Part shown: piece after piece, positions 33,691 through 43,987 of the stretch
How the letters are laid out: each line of letters starts with the position of its first letter
How positions within the stretch are numbered: position 1 is the stretch's first letter
From: Blautia sp.
GTDB taxonomy: Bacteria > Bacillota > Clostridia > Lachnospirales > Lachnospiraceae
Assembly: GCA_029257805.1 (NCBI GenBank)
Contig: JARIAR010000013.1
Coordinates: 48,532 to 112,531 of the forward strand
Direction: 5' to 3'
DNA: 64,000 nt
The notes under the pieces: generated by a model
Told to the model about the DNA's origin: nothing
Database searches by the model: none
What the model saw: the letters and a program-made list of their open reading frames with translations, nothing else
Program-made: the position numbers and the translations under genes

Positions 33691-34263
33691 ATGTATTTGA
33701 TTGTTGGTTTGGGAAATCCCGGAAAACAGTATGAAGCGACCCGTCATAATATGGGATTTGATACCATTGATTATCTGATAGAAAAATATAATATTCCTCA
33801 GGCTGGCGTAAAGTTTAATGCCATGTATGGAAAAGGAATAATAGGAGGAGAAAAAGTAATTCTTATAAAACCTCTCTCCTTTATGAATTTAAGTGGTGGT
33901 CCTGTTCAGGAAATGGCAAGCTATTTTAAGGTCGATCCGGAAACAGAGCTGATTGTAATTTATGATGATATTGATCTTGAACCGGGACAGCTTCGTATAC
34001 GCAAACAGGGAAGCGCCGGTGGACATAATGGAATTAAAGATATCATCCGTCGTTTAGGAACAGAAAAATTTCTTCGTATTAAAGTGGGTGTCGGAGCAAA
34101 ACCGAAAGGATGGGACCTGGCAGACCACGTATTATCCAGATTTGTGGATAGTGACAGACGTCTTGTGGATGAAGCAATAGAAAAAGCAGGTGATGCTGTG
34201 GAAAAAATAGTTTCACAGGGCGCAGATGCAGCTATGAATGAATATAATCGCAAGAAAGCCTGA
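33691..34263 (+). CDS. pth: peptidyl-tRNA hydrolase
   Basis: Recycles tRNA from prematurely released peptidyl-tRNA. 190 residues starting MYLIVGLGNPGKQYEATRHN with catalytic H19, then SFMNLSGGPV, DDIDLEPG (Asp) and GSAGGHNGIKDII. ATG 33691 follows AGGAGAAAAGAAAAG; the frame runs back into the GTPase gene without a better site. mfd starts 9 bases after the stop, an arrangement common in Firmicutes. Confidence 0.97.
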   Translation: MYLIVGLGNPGKQYEATRHNMGFDTIDYLIEKYNIPQAGVKFNAMYGKGIIGGEKVILIKPLSFMNLSGGPVQEMASYFKVDPETELIVIYDDIDLEPGQLRIRKQGSAGGHNGIKDIIRRLGTEKFLRIKVGVGAKPKGWDLADHVLSRFVDSDRRLVDEAIEKAGDAVEKIVSQGADAAMNEYNRKKA

Positions 34264-34272
34264 GAGGTTTAT

Positions 34273-37200
34273 ATGAAAGCATTTATCCAGCCTTTGCAAA
34301 ATCTTGCAGAGTTTGAAGAGATACAAAAATGTGCCGGAACAAACAGAGGAATATTGGAAGTGTCCGGCTGTATAGAGTCCCAGAAAGTTCATATGATGTA
34401 TGGACTTTCCGGGCTTTTTCCATATCACTTGGTAATTGCGGAAGATGAGCGAAGAGCCAAGGAAATTTATGAAGATTATCGTTTTTATGATAAAGAAGTA
34501 TATTATTATCCGGCTAAGGATCTGTTGTTTTTTCAGGCAGATATTCACGGGAACCTGTTGATCCGTCAGAGGATGAAAGTAATCCAGGCATTGCTGGAAA
34601 AGGAAAAGATTACCGTTGTTACAAGTATAGATGGATGTATGGATTTTCTTATGCCGTTAGAGCAGATAGAAAAACATCTTATTCACTATAGAAATGACAG
34701 TGCGATCAATCTGGATCAGTTAAGGCAGGAACTGGTAGAACTGGGATATGAGCGCGTAGGACAGGTGGAGATGCCGGGACAGTTTTCCATACGGGGGGGA
34801 ATTCTTGATATTTATTCTCTTACAGAGGAAAATCCGTGGAGAATAGAACTTTGGGGAGATGAGATTGATTCTATAAGAAGCTTTGATGTGGAAAGCCAGC
34901 GTTCTATTGAAAATCTGGACGAGATCACTATATATCCGGCAGTGGAAAAAGTAGGAGAAAAGGATATGGTTTCTTTTCTGGAATATTTTCCAGAGGGGAA
35001 AACAATTCTTTTTCTGGATGAGCCAAATCATCTTGTGGAAAAAGGTATTGCGGTAGAAGAGGAATACCTGCAGAGCCGGATGCACAGAGAAAAAAAAGGA
35101 GAAAGCAAGTTACCGGAAAACTGGCTTTGTGAATTTAACGTTCTTCAAAAGGAATTAAATAAGAGAAACAGCGTGGCTTTTTGTGCCCTTGAGGCAAAAC
35201 GGGGAAAATGGAAGATTACAGAGAAGTTTGATATTTCTGTAAAAACCGTGAATTCTTACAACAGCAGTTTTGAACTTCTTGTAAAAGACCTGCAGCAGTA
35301 TAAAAAGCAGGGATATCAGATTGTGCTTCTTTCCGGTTCACGGACAAGAGCAGAGCGTCTTGCGAGAGATTTACAGGAAGAGAATCTGAATGCCTTTTAT
35401 GGGACAGATTATGACCGTACGATTTATCCGGGAGAAATTATGGTTGCCTACGGTCATGCAAAAAAAGGATTTGAGTATCCCCTTATAAAATTTGCTGTTA
35501 TGACAGAAACAGATATTTTTGGTCAGGAACAGAGAAAAAAGAAAAAAAAGAAAAGTTACAACGGTCAGCGTATTCAGGATTTTGCAGAGCTGTCTATTGG
35601 AGATTTTGTGGTACATGAAAAGCATGGGCTTGGCATATATCGGGGAATTGAAAAAGTAGAAGTGGATAAGGTTGTAAAAGATTACATTAAAATAGAGTAT
35701 CGTGGTGGAAGCAATCTTTATATTCTTGCAACACAATTGGACGCTCTTCAGAAATATTCCGGAGCTGATACAGCAAAAGCTCCAAAATTAAATAAACTGG
35801 GAACACAGGAATGGAATAAAACAAAGAGCAAAGTTCGCGGTGCTGTTAAAAATATTGCAAAAGAACTTGTGGAATTATATGCGGTTCGTCAGGAAAAAGA
35901 AGGGTATGTCTGTGGACCGGATACCGTGTGGCAGCGGGAATTTGAAGAAATGTTTCCTTATGAAGAAACAGATGATCAGTTAAATGCTATTGAAGATACA
36001 AAACGGGATATGGAAAGCACAAAGATCATGGATCGTCTTGTGTGCGGAGATGTAGGATATGGAAAAACAGAAGTTGCACTTCGTGCAGCGTTTAAGGCTG
36101 TGCAGGAAAGCCGGCAGGTAGTATATCTTGTGCCAACTACGATCCTGGCACAGCAGCATTACAATACCTTTGTTCAGAGAATGAAGGAATTTCCTGTTCG
36201 AGTGGAACTTCTCTGCAGATTCCGTACACCGGCTCAACAGAAGAAGGCAATTGAGGGGCTGAAAAAAGGACAGGTGGATATTGTTGTGGGAACACATCGG
36301 GTATTGTCCAAAGATATAACATTTAAAAATCTGGGTCTTCTGATCATAGATGAAGAACAGCGCTTTGGGGTTGCCCATAAAGAAAAGATCAAACAGCTGA
36401 AAAAAGATGTGGACGTTCTGACTCTTACGGCAACACCTATTCCAAGGACCCTTCATATGAGCCTTATTGGCATTCGTGACATGAGTGTTTTAGAAGAGCC
36501 GCCAATGGATCGAATGCCGATTCAGACATATGTTATGGAGTATGATGAAGAAACGGTTCGCGAGGCTATAAACAGAGAAATGCGCAGAGGCGGGCAGGTT
36601 TATTATGTTTATAACAGAGTCAATGATATTGCAGATGTGGCACTGCGTATTTCAAAACTTGTACCAGAGGCAAGAGTAGATTTTGCACATGGACAAATGA
36701 GCGAGAGAGAACTGGAACAAGTAATGTATGGATTTATTAATGGAGAGATTGATGTTCTGGTTTCTACCACAATTATTGAAACGGGACTGGATATCTCCAA
36801 TGTAAATACAATGATCATCCACGACTCAGACCGCTATGGTCTTTCGCAGCTTTATCAGCTTCGCGGAAGAATTGGACGTTCTAATCGTACTGCATATGCG
36901 TTTCTTATGTATCGTCCCAATATGGTTTTAAGGGAAACAGCAGAAAAACGTCTTGCAGCTATTCGGGAATATACGGATCTTGGAAGCGGATTTAAGATTG
37001 CAATGAGGGATTTGGAACTGCGGGGAGCCGGTAATCTTCTTGGTGCACAGCAGCATGGGCATATGAATGCAGTAGGATATGATCTGTACTGTAAAATGCT
37101 AAGTGAAGCAGTAAAAGAGGCAAAGGGCATTCATACAATGGAAGATTTTGAGACAACGATCGATCTGAATATGGATGCATTTATTCCGGAGACGTACATT

Positions 37201-37590
37201 CGAAATGAGTTTCAGAAACTGGATATTTATAAACGTATTGCCGGAATTGAATCCCAGCATGATTATGATGATATGTTGGAAGAGCTTCTTGATAGGTTTG
37301 GAGAACCACCAAAAGCTGTTTTAAATCTTCTGGCAATCGCCAGGATGAAAGCAATGGCGCATCAGGCTTATGTAACGGAAATCAAACAGACAGGAAAAGA
37401 GGTTCGTATTACTCTTTATGAAAAAGCGAAGCTGAATCCTGCAGGAATTCCTCCACTTATGGAAAAATACAGGAGACGCCTTCAATTTAAAACAGAGCAG
37501 GAACCTAAATTTTTCTTTTTGCCTCAGGGAAATATGGTGGAAGCGTTGGCCAAATTTGCAGAGGAACTGCAGGAACTGGTGGAAGAGTGA
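34273..37590 (+). CDS. mfd: transcription-repair coupling factor
   Basis: Removes stalled RNA polymerase from lesions and recruits UvrA. 1105 residues: UvrB-homology region (about 1-340), polymerase-interaction domain with [17 protein letters not shown] (about 445-510), translocase domains with [17 protein letters not shown] (Walker A), DEEQRFG (DEExQ box), TATPIPRTL, and RGRIGRS, and the C-terminal TRCF domain (about 960-1070). GAGAGG precedes the ATG. Length is slightly short of the E. coli protein, normal for Clostridia. Confidence 0.97.
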   Translation: MKAFIQPLQNLAEFEEIQKCAGTNRGILEVSGCIESQKVHMMYGLSGLFPYHLVIAEDERRAKEIYEDYRFYDKEVYYYPAKDLLFFQADIHGNLLIRQRMKVIQALLEKEKITVVTSIDGCMDFLMPLEQIEKHLIHYRNDSAINLDQLRQELVELGYERVGQVEMPGQFSIRGGILDIYSLTEENPWRIELWGDEIDSIRSFDVESQRSIENLDEITIYPAVEKVGEKDMVSFLEYFPEGKTILFLDEPNHLVEKGIAVEEEYLQSRMHREKKGESKLPENWLCEFNVLQKELNKRNSVAFCALEAKRGKWKITEKFDISVKTVNSYNSSFELLVKDLQQYKKQGYQIVLLSGSRTRAERLARDLQEENLNAFYGTDYDRTIYPGEIMVAYGHAKKGFEYPLIKFAVMTETDIFGQEQRKKKKKKSYNGQRIQDFAELSIGDFVVHEKHGLGIYRGIEKVEVDKVVKDYIKIEYRGGSNLYILATQLDALQKYSGADTAKAPKLNKLGTQEWNKTKSKVRGAVKNIAKELVELYAVRQEKEGYVCGPDTVWQREFEEMFPYEETDDQLNAIEDTKRDMESTKIMDRLVCGDVGYGKTEVALRAAFKAVQESRQVVYLVPTTILAQQHYNTFVQRMKEFPVRVELLCRFRTPAQQKKAIEGLKKGQVDIVVGTHRVLSKDITFKNLGLLIIDEEQRFGVAHKEKIKQLKKDVDVLTLTATPIPRTLHMSLIGIRDMSVLEEPPMDRMPIQTYVMEYDEETVREAINREMRRGGQVYYVYNRVNDIADVALRISKLVPEARVDFAHGQMSERELEQVMYGFINGEIDVLVSTTIIETGLDISNVNTMIIHDSDRYGLSQLYQLRGRIGRSNRTAYAFLMYRPNMVLRETAEKRLAAIREYTDLGSGFKIAMRDLELRGAGNLLGAQQHGHMNAVGYDLYCKMLSEAVKEAKGIHTMEDFETTIDLNMDAFIPETYIRNEFQKLDIYKRIAGIESQHDYDDMLEELLDRFGEPPKAVLNLLAIARMKAMAHQAYVTEIKQTGKEVRITLYEKAKLNPAGIPPLMEKYRRRLQFKTEQEPKFFFLPQGNMVEALAKFAEELQELVEE

Positions 37591-37627
37591 GGATTTTGTG
37601 AAATATTCTGTATTTTTCTAATTTATC

Positions 37628-37656
37628 TTGCTCAAAATTGAAAAAAAGTTTATACT
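37628..37656 (+). promoter_or_regulatory. sigma-A-like promoter of the PrsA-like foldase
   Basis: TTGCTC, 17-base spacer, TATACT, 64 bases before the gene. Confidence 0.55.
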
Positions 37657-37719
37657 CATAGTAATACAGTCTGCAGAGAAGTGCAGGGCTGAAGATTCTG
37701 TGCAGCAATGGAGGAAGTT

Positions 37720-38838
37720 ATGAAAAAATTAGCAAAGAGAACGGCTGTAGCTGCCCTGACAGGGGTAATGGCAGTAGGAATGTTATCCGGATGCGGTGAG
37801 AAAGAATTAGATGGAACAAAAACAGTTGCTATCGTAGATGGAACAGAAATCCCTATGGGGATTGTAAGTCTGGCAGCAAGGCAGCAGCAGGCGCAGATGA
37901 GCGCTATGTATTTAAGTTTTACAGGAAGTGATGCGAGTATCTGGGACACAGTTGCAGATAAAGAATCAGGAGCAACATATGGAGACCAGGCAGCGCAGGA
38001 CGTTCTGAAGCAGCTTGAACTGATGTGTATTATGAAAGAAAAAGCTTCTGATTATAAAGTGGAAGTGACTGAAGAAGATAAGAAGGCAATGGCAGATGCA
38101 GCTAAGAAGTTTGTAGAAGCCAATGATGAAGAAACAATGAAAGAACTTGCTGTCACAGAAGATCAGGTAAAAATGCTCCTGGAACTTCAGACATACAGAC
38201 AAAGGGTATATGATGCCCTTCTGAAAGAGGCTGATGTAGAGGTAACAGATGAAGAGGCAGATCAGTCTGCTTTCACATATGTAAGTGTATCTACAGAAGG
38301 GGAAGAAATAACTGAGGATGAGGCCAAAAAGAAGAAAGAGCAGGCTCAGGAAATTCTGGATAAGATGAAAGAAAAACCAGACGGAGATATGAGCGAAGCA
38401 GCGAAAGCAGTAGATGAAAGTTATGTTGCACTTTCCGGAACATTTACAACAGCGAAAAGCGATGATAAAGATGCAGAGCCGTCTTCTTATCCGGAAGAGG
38501 TTCTGGATGCACTGCGCAAGGTAAAAGAAGGGGAAGTAGTACCGGAACTGATTGAAACAAAAACAGGATTCTATATTGCACGTCTTGATAAAGAGCATGA
38601 TGAAGAGGCAACCAAATCCAAAAGAGAGTCTCTGGAAACTGCAAAGAAAACGGAATACTATACAAAAACAACAGATAAATGGTTAAAAGATGCAGATGTG
38701 AAAGAAGAACCAAAAGTATTGAAAACTTTAAAGATCACAGATGAACATAAATTTACCATGAAGATGCCGGAAGCACCAGAAACTCCGGTACAGGAAACTC
38801 CGGAACCGGAAGTAACAGAGGCACCGGAAGCAGAGTAA
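37720..38838 (+). CDS. PrsA/SurA-like lipoprotein foldase
   Basis: 372 residues. Lipoprotein signal with lipobox LSGC and C25. A SurA/PrsA N-terminal helical domain with the VAIVDGTEIP opening is followed by a parvulin-type rotamase region (about 185-300) that is weakly conserved: it keeps the beta strand FTYVSVSTEG and the KEGEVVPELIETKTGFYIARLD part. The C-terminal tail is rich in Pro, Glu and Thr. It likely helps exported proteins fold. GGAGG five bases upstream of ATG 37720 sets the start; the ATG at 37708 is part of that site. Confidence 0.85.
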   Translation: MKKLAKRTAVAALTGVMAVGMLSGCGEKELDGTKTVAIVDGTEIPMGIVSLAARQQQAQMSAMYLSFTGSDASIWDTVADKESGATYGDQAAQDVLKQLELMCIMKEKASDYKVEVTEEDKKAMADAAKKFVEANDEETMKELAVTEDQVKMLLELQTYRQRVYDALLKEADVEVTDEEADQSAFTYVSVSTEGEEITEDEAKKKKEQAQEILDKMKEKPDGDMSEAAKAVDESYVALSGTFTTAKSDDKDAEPSSYPEEVLDALRKVKEGEVVPELIETKTGFYIARLDKEHDEEATKSKRESLETAKKTEYYTKTTDKWLKDADVKEEPKVLKTLKITDEHKFTMKMPEAPETPVQETPEPEVTEAPEAE

Positions 38839-38858
38839 AATAAAATAGTATAAATAAA

Positions 38859-38888
38859 AACGGCATCGGTTATTCCGGTGCTGTTTTG
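38859..38888 (+). terminator. terminator after the foldase gene
   Basis: Eleven-bp stem AACGGCATCGG / CCGGTGCTGTT with two G-U pairs, then TTTTG. Confidence 0.7.
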
Positions 38889-38921
38889 TCGCCAATATAT
38901 ATTTAATGAAAGGAAATGGTT

Positions 38922-40295
38922 ATGGGGAAAAGTACAACAAATGATATGACAGTGGGAAATCCGGCAAAGCTGATCATACAGTTTATGATTCCTATGTGTC
39001 TTGGAAATATTTTCCAGCAGTTTTATAACATTGCAGATTCTATTATTGCAGGTCAGTTTATTGGAGTGAATGCGCTGGCTGCAATTGGAAGTACCGGATC
39101 GCTCATGTTTTTTGTAACGGGGTGGCTGAATGGACTTACATGTGGATTTGCTATACTTGTTTCTCAGTTGTTTGGAGCTAAGCAATATAAAGAGATGCGT
39201 CATTATGTGGCTATGTCTATTTATCTTACAGCAGCGTTTGCCATTGTTATGACAATAGGTTTTGAATTTGCAAATGTTCCCATATTGAAACTGATGAATA
39301 CACCGAAGGATGTTATAGGAGATGTAGCCGGTTATATGGCTGTTATTTATGGCGGGCTTATAGTGACAGCGGCTTATAATGCATTGGCTGCATTTTTGAG
39401 AGCTTTGGGAGATTCAAAATCTCCGCTTTATTTTCTGATCATTTCCGCAGTGATTAATGTGATACTGGATATTGTATTTATTGTATATTTTCACATGGGT
39501 GTAGAAGGATGTGGGTATGCAACCGTGATTGCCCAGGCAATTTCCGCACTTCTTTGTCTTTTGTATATTAAGAAGAAACTCCCGATTCTTCATTTGGAAA
39601 AAGAAAATTTTGCAATTTCTATCTATAGTTTCCAAAAACTTTTGGCTCTTGGAATTCCAATGGGATTGCAGTTTTCGATTACAGCCATTGGTACTATTAT
39701 TGTGCAGGGGGCAGTAAATGTATATGGTGCGGTTCATATGGCTGGATTTTCTGCAGCAGGAAAATTACAAAATATCATTGCAACGATTTTTGTTGCCTTT
39801 GGTGCAACTTCTGCAACATATGTGGGACAAAATCGTGGAGCCGGCAGAATGGATCGGGTAAAGGAAGGGGTACGCTGCACTCAGATTATGATACTTGTCT
39901 GGAGTGTGATATCCATGGCGATTGTATTCTTTCTTGGCAGATATCTTACATATATCTTTGTGAATCCATCAGAAACAGAGGTACTGGATGTTTCTGTAAC
40001 ATATTTCCGTACCGTTTTCTGGGCATATCCTTTTCTTGGAAGTATTTTTTTATACAGGAATGCGTTACAAGGAATGGGATACGGACTTGTCCCCATGTTG
40101 GGAGGTGTTTTTGAGCTTGTGGCGAGAACAGGAATTGTTTTGCTTGTAGCCGGAAAGACAAGCTTCGCAGGAGTATGTCTGGCAGATCCGGCAGCTTGGG
40201 TTGCAGCGTTGATTCCGTTGATACCCTATTATTTTTACATCATGAAAAAGTACAAAAAAAGGGAAGTTTCAGAAACGCGCTCAGCGGAAATGTGA
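38922..40295 (+). CDS. MATE family efflux transporter
   Basis: 457 residues with about twelve membrane helices in two homologous halves, of the NorM/DinF-type MATE family. Visible hallmarks are MTVGNPAKLIIQFMIPMCLG at the start, FQQFYNIADSIIAGQFIG and LRALGDSKSPLYF. Such proteins export cationic drugs or metabolites using Na+ or H+. Start: AAAGGA is one base from ATG 38916 and seven bases from ATG 38922; the second is preferred. It is transcribed after a terminator and has no partner gene. Substrate unknown. Confidence 0.93.
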   Translation: MGKSTTNDMTVGNPAKLIIQFMIPMCLGNIFQQFYNIADSIIAGQFIGVNALAAIGSTGSLMFFVTGWLNGLTCGFAILVSQLFGAKQYKEMRHYVAMSIYLTAAFAIVMTIGFEFANVPILKLMNTPKDVIGDVAGYMAVIYGGLIVTAAYNALAAFLRALGDSKSPLYFLIISAVINVILDIVFIVYFHMGVEGCGYATVIAQAISALLCLLYIKKKLPILHLEKENFAISIYSFQKLLALGIPMGLQFSITAIGTIIVQGAVNVYGAVHMAGFSAAGKLQNIIATIFVAFGATSATYVGQNRGAGRMDRVKEGVRCTQIMILVWSVISMAIVFFLGRYLTYIFVNPSETEVLDVSVTYFRTVFWAYPFLGSIFLYRNALQGMGYGLVPMLGGVFELVARTGIVLLVAGKTSFAGVCLADPAAWVAALIPLIPYYFYIMKKYKKREVSETRSAEM

Positions 40296-40427
40296 TTTTA
40301 ACAGACATTTATTGCTGCTTTATGGACAGTTTTGTATTTATATCTTTAATTTGTGTATATTAAGTATATAACTTAGATATGGTTTGGAACAAAATCAGAT
40401 GTATATGCAGAAAGTGAGGATATGGAA

Positions 40428-41525
40428 ATGAAACAGAAATATTTAAAATGGTTTGGCATGTTTGCTATATGCGGAAGTTTAGTAATGGGAACTCCTGTGT
40501 GGGGAATTACAGAAGAAGGAAAACGTTGGGAATATGTGGAAAGTGAAGGCAAACAAGGCAATGTGTATGAATTTCCAGAAATATCCATTACAATTCCTAA
40601 ATCGTGGGATGATAAATTTGAAACAGAAATTGATGATAGTGGTATTGGATTTTATCAGACAGCATCCATGGATGCTGCTAAAAAAGATGGTTTAGATGGA
40701 GCCGGATTTCTCTTTTGGTTAAATTACAGTGAAGATTATGATTTTGTAAAAAATCTTCCTAATTTTTATATGGTAGGCAGTGGTTCCAGAGGAATATATT
40801 ACATAACAGTTCCGTCAGGTTTAAGCGGGTATGAGAAAGATAAAAATATTTTAAATGAATGGAAAAAAATGTCGGAAGATGTGGAGAATATTTGCAAGAC
40901 GGCAGTATCTGAAAACCCGGGAGTACCTGTATATACGACCGATGATGTGAATTTACGTAAAAAAGGAAGTAAAGAGAGCAAGGTTATGGATGTTATTCCT
41001 TCGGATAGTCTTGTGTGGCTTACCGGTCATTTAGAAGGAGACTGGGTTTCTGTAAATTATGAAGGAGAAAAAGGATATATAGATAAAAAGTATATAAGTT
41101 TTCCGGAAGATATCCCGGAATGTTTGGGTGCACAGTCAGATGAAACAGAAGATGATCAAAAGCAAGATGATAAGAATACAGATAAGGATACAGGCAAAAA
41201 GGCAGGCGGAAATGCACCAGACAGCAGGGGAAGAGCTTATACGGATATAGAAGGCGTTCAGGGAGCTGTAAGTGCCATGCTATATAACAAAGATGGAAAA
41301 GAAGTACGTGTACGGAAGTATGAAGATGGAAACTGGTATGGAGATGATGGATTGTATTACGGTGATGATGATGCAATGGATGAAGCCATGATGGAGAATG
41401 GTATTGTGAATGAAAATGGAGAAGAATATTTTATCCATCCACCGAAGAACGAAACAAATGGAGAAGATGGAGAAGAGAATCCAGAAGATGGTTCAGAAGA
41501 AGCTGAAGTAGTGGAAGAACAATAA
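40428..41525 (+). CDS. secreted protein with bacterial SH3 domain
   Basis: 365 residues with a signal peptide (about 1-26, ending near VWG). A globular N-terminal domain (about 35-150) of unknown family contains ITIPKSWDDKF; a bacterial SH3 domain at about 168-225 (DDVNLRKKGSKESKVMDVIP, then GDWVSVNYEGEKGYIDKKYI) probably binds wall peptides. A Lys/Asp linker, a repeat-like Tyr/Asp/Gly region (YGDDGLYYGDDDAMDE) and an acidic tail follow. GAGG is two bases from ATG 40422 and eight from ATG 40428; the second is used. It ends at a strong terminator. Role not known. Confidence 0.8.
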   Translation: MKQKYLKWFGMFAICGSLVMGTPVWGITEEGKRWEYVESEGKQGNVYEFPEISITIPKSWDDKFETEIDDSGIGFYQTASMDAAKKDGLDGAGFLFWLNYSEDYDFVKNLPNFYMVGSGSRGIYYITVPSGLSGYEKDKNILNEWKKMSEDVENICKTAVSENPGVPVYTTDDVNLRKKGSKESKVMDVIPSDSLVWLTGHLEGDWVSVNYEGEKGYIDKKYISFPEDIPECLGAQSDETEDDQKQDDKNTDKDTGKKAGGNAPDSRGRAYTDIEGVQGAVSAMLYNKDGKEVRVRKYEDGNWYGDDGLYYGDDDAMDEAMMENGIVNENGEEYFIHPPKNETNGEDGEENPEDGSEEAEVVEEQ

Positions 41526-41539
41526 GTATACAGATAAGG

Positions 41540-41577
41540 ATACCCTGACAGATATGTATCTGCCAGGGTATTTTTTT
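41540..41577 (+). terminator. terminator after the SH3 protein gene
   Basis: Stem ATACCCTG / CAGGGTAT with inner CAGATA/TATCTG, then seven T. Confidence 0.88.
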
Positions 41578-41676
41578 AGGTAATGATCTGTTTATTTCTA
41601 TATGACAAAATACAAAAAGAAAAAAATATATGATATATTAATGATAAAGATAATGCGCTTATAGGGGAGAGGGAAA

Positions 41677-42390
41677 ATGATAAAAATAATGATTCTTGAT
41701 GATGAGGAAAGTTATTTAAAAAAAGAAGAGAGGCTCACAAAGCAGTTTTTTTCTGAAAGAGGAATTTCATGTAAAATTGTTACATATCAGAATGTACAGT
41801 GGTTTTTGTATGGATTGGAAGAAGAAAAATACGATCTCTATATTTTAGATGTAGAAATGCCGGAAAAGAACGGTCTTGAGGTGGCAAGAGAAATAAGGAA
41901 ATTTTATCCCAACCCGTTTATTATATTTGTGACAAATTTTATGGATTATGCAGCAGAAGCCTATGAAGTAAATACATATCGTTATATTTCCAAATCTATT
42001 TTGGATACAAAACTTATAGAAGCCTATAAAGCCATTTTACCAGAGCTGATCAATAAAGAAAAAAAGTATTATATAATTGAAAAAAGGGGTGAGATGAATA
42101 AGCTGGAATATTCGAATATTTATTATTTGAAAAAGGAAAATAAATATGTGGTTCTGGTACATAGAGGTGGAGAAAGTCGAGTGCGCAGTTCTTTAGGGAA
42201 AGTTCTTGATGACTTAAATTCAAGGAAATTTATAATAGTTGATAAAGGAGTGGCAGTGAATCTTCAACATGTAATGCGCATAAAGGGGCATGATTTGTAT
42301 ATGCGTAACGGAATGGTGTTAGCGATAGGGAATGCACGATTAGGGGAAGTGAAAAAAATGCTTTCTATTTTTTGGAGGGGGGATTTGTGA
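41677..42390 (+). CDS. LytTR response regulator, AgrA/ComE-like
   Basis: 237 residues. Receiver domain (about 1-120) with D8, D9 and phospho-acceptor D58 in ILDVEMP, then a LytTR DNA-binding domain (about 140-235; KLEYSNIYYLKKENKYVVL). Such regulators control peptide-signal or bacteriocin genes. GGGGAGAGGGAAA precedes the ATG. Its stop overlaps the kinase start (TGATG). Base composition is more AT-rich than its neighbours. No peptide precursor or AgrB protease is in the window. Confidence 0.9.
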   Translation: MIKIMILDDEESYLKKEERLTKQFFSERGISCKIVTYQNVQWFLYGLEEEKYDLYILDVEMPEKNGLEVAREIRKFYPNPFIIFVTNFMDYAAEAYEVNTYRYISKSILDTKLIEAYKAILPELINKEKKYYIIEKRGEMNKLEYSNIYYLKKENKYVVLVHRGGESRVRSSLGKVLDDLNSRKFIIVDKGVAVNLQHVMRIKGHDLYMRNGMVLAIGNARLGEVKKMLSIFWRGDL

Positions 42391-43868
42391 TGGAAGTGCT
42401 GTTGTATATAGCTGCCGTATGTGAAGAAACAGTACTTGGCATCTGGATGTTTGGAAATATGTTCCCGAAACGCAATAAAATGGGAAAAAAACATAGAATT
42501 TCAGAGTGGATATTATTTTCATCGATGGCATTTTGTGGGTATATTTTTGTAAAGTATTGTTATCATATAGAAATAAATTATAAGTACATCATAAATCTGA
42601 TCGTAATTTATATGGGGATTTTATGTGGATATATATTTTGGAAATGTTACAAAAAAATCTGGACAGAGGAAGAATCTCAAATTGTAAAAGTGATACTATT
42701 TATGGGATGTGTTTCTTTGATTACTATGAGATACTGGGCATCCTATCAGCCGGGTTTGATGATTCTATTGGGAAATATATTTCCTGTATTTTTTTTATTT
42801 TCTTTCTATAATTGTTCTTTATTTCAGGCATATCTTTGGCAGTTTTTATATTTAGTAGGTATGGGAATGCTAAAAGCAGTTTATATTGTGTATGCAGGTA
42901 CGTTTCAAAATAAGGATTTCGAGGCATTTATTTATTTTCCGAGAGAGCATACATATGGAGAGGCAGTTTACCTGATTATTGTGTATACAGTACTATGGGT
43001 TATTATGAAGAACATACCAATAAAAAATGTCTTTAAATATATATTTCAAACATATGAAAAGACAGTATTTTTTGTGACTTTTAGTGTTTATTGGATCCTT
43101 GCAGGTCTTATGAGTTTTGGAACTGGAAAGATAAGAGAAGGAAATTTAACTATAACATTAAGTATTGTAGTTGGGACGATAATAGGATTAATGATAATTT
43201 TTATACGATATTTTGAAAAAAATATGGAGATGGAAAAGCATAGCCTTGACGTACGAAATGAAGCTATAGAAAAGCAGTATCAGGAGTTAAATCAGTCGTA
43301 TGAGAGATATCGTTGTCTGGTACATGATGAAAAAAATATGATATATTATCTTGAAACATGTCTGGAAAATGGGAAAATAGAAGAAGCAAAAAGATGCCTG
43401 CAAAGCCGTCAAAGATATATCGTTAGTCAGGGAAAGTGTACTTTAACAGGAATCCCCACCCTTGATTTTATGTTAAATATTAAGAAAAAGAAGATGGCTG
43501 ATTTAAATGTTAAATTTCAAATAGAAGTAAATTTTGATATAATTCCTATGGAAGATGCAGATTTTGTAGTGGTTTTAGGGAATCTCTTAGATAATGCAAT
43601 AGAGGCAGTTGAAAAATGTCCAATAACAAACAGGAAAATTTGTCTGCGTATAAAGAGTATAAATCAAATGTTTGGTATGGAAATAAAAAATACATATATG
43701 ACGGAGCCAACCATAATACAAAAAAGGTTTATTACTAATAAGAGCCAAAAAGAAAACCATGGATGGGGAATTGAGAGTGTACGTCATGTTATAGAAAAGT
43801 ATGAGGGAGAAATCACTTTTTCATATGAGGAAGATTATTTTGTAGTTTTTATTCTTTTGAATGAATGA
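42390..43868 (+). CDS. GHKL sensor histidine kinase, AgrC-like
   Basis: 492 residues. The first 270 residues form six to seven membrane helices with short loops. The cytoplasmic part has the phospho-acceptor H312 in LVHDEKNMIYYLE, the N-box LGNLLDNAIEAVEKC and the G-box GWGIESVRHVIEKYEG, the arrangement of HPK10 (AgrC/ComD) kinases that sense peptides. ATG 42390 with GGAGGGGGG seven bases upstream. It is coupled to the LytTR gene. The Phe-, Ile- and Tyr-rich, AT-rich sequence and lack of an agrBD pair suggest an orphan or transferred module. Confidence 0.9.
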   Translation: MEVLLYIAAVCEETVLGIWMFGNMFPKRNKMGKKHRISEWILFSSMAFCGYIFVKYCYHIEINYKYIINLIVIYMGILCGYIFWKCYKKIWTEEESQIVKVILFMGCVSLITMRYWASYQPGLMILLGNIFPVFFLFSFYNCSLFQAYLWQFLYLVGMGMLKAVYIVYAGTFQNKDFEAFIYFPREHTYGEAVYLIIVYTVLWVIMKNIPIKNVFKYIFQTYEKTVFFVTFSVYWILAGLMSFGTGKIREGNLTITLSIVVGTIIGLMIIFIRYFEKNMEMEKHSLDVRNEAIEKQYQELNQSYERYRCLVHDEKNMIYYLETCLENGKIEEAKRCLQSRQRYIVSQGKCTLTGIPTLDFMLNIKKKKMADLNVKFQIEVNFDIIPMEDADFVVVLGNLLDNAIEAVEKCPITNRKICLRIKSINQMFGMEIKNTYMTEPTIIQKRFITNKSQKENHGWGIESVRHVIEKYEGEITFSYEEDYFVVFILLNE

Positions 43869-43886
43869 GAATGTAAGAAAGATATA

Positions 43887-43982
43887 AAAAATGCCATCCG
43901 GAATCTTTGTACCGCCCTCAAAAGTTAGACCAAAAATCTAACGATTGGGAGTTTGGTATATTGATCCGGATGGTATTTTTTT
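43887..43982. terminator. bidirectional terminator with a 57-base insert in its loop
   Basis: AAAAATGCCATCCGGAATC (43887-43905) pairs with GATCCGGATGGTATTTTT (43963-43980) with one bulge and one G-U pair, between convergent genes. The loop is unusually long and holds its own inverted repeats. Confidence 0.75.
43908..43960. mobile_element. possible IS3-type end-to-end relic
   Basis: ACCGCCCTCAAAAGTTAGAC and, after five A, the partly complementary TCTAACGATTGGGAGTTTGG. GTTAGA/TCTAAC form a perfect inner stem. The order resembles the ends of IS3-family elements (CCCAAAAGTTAGAC type) joined with nothing between. No transposase remains. Recognised from memory of such ends, not by database search. 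Confidence 0.35.
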
Positions 43983-43987
43983 AAGTA

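Noticed and set aside
37966..38598. 210-codon minus-strand frame opposite the PrsA-like gene
   Set aside because: Cys- and Phe-rich complement of a Glu/Lys-rich protein; no ribosome site.
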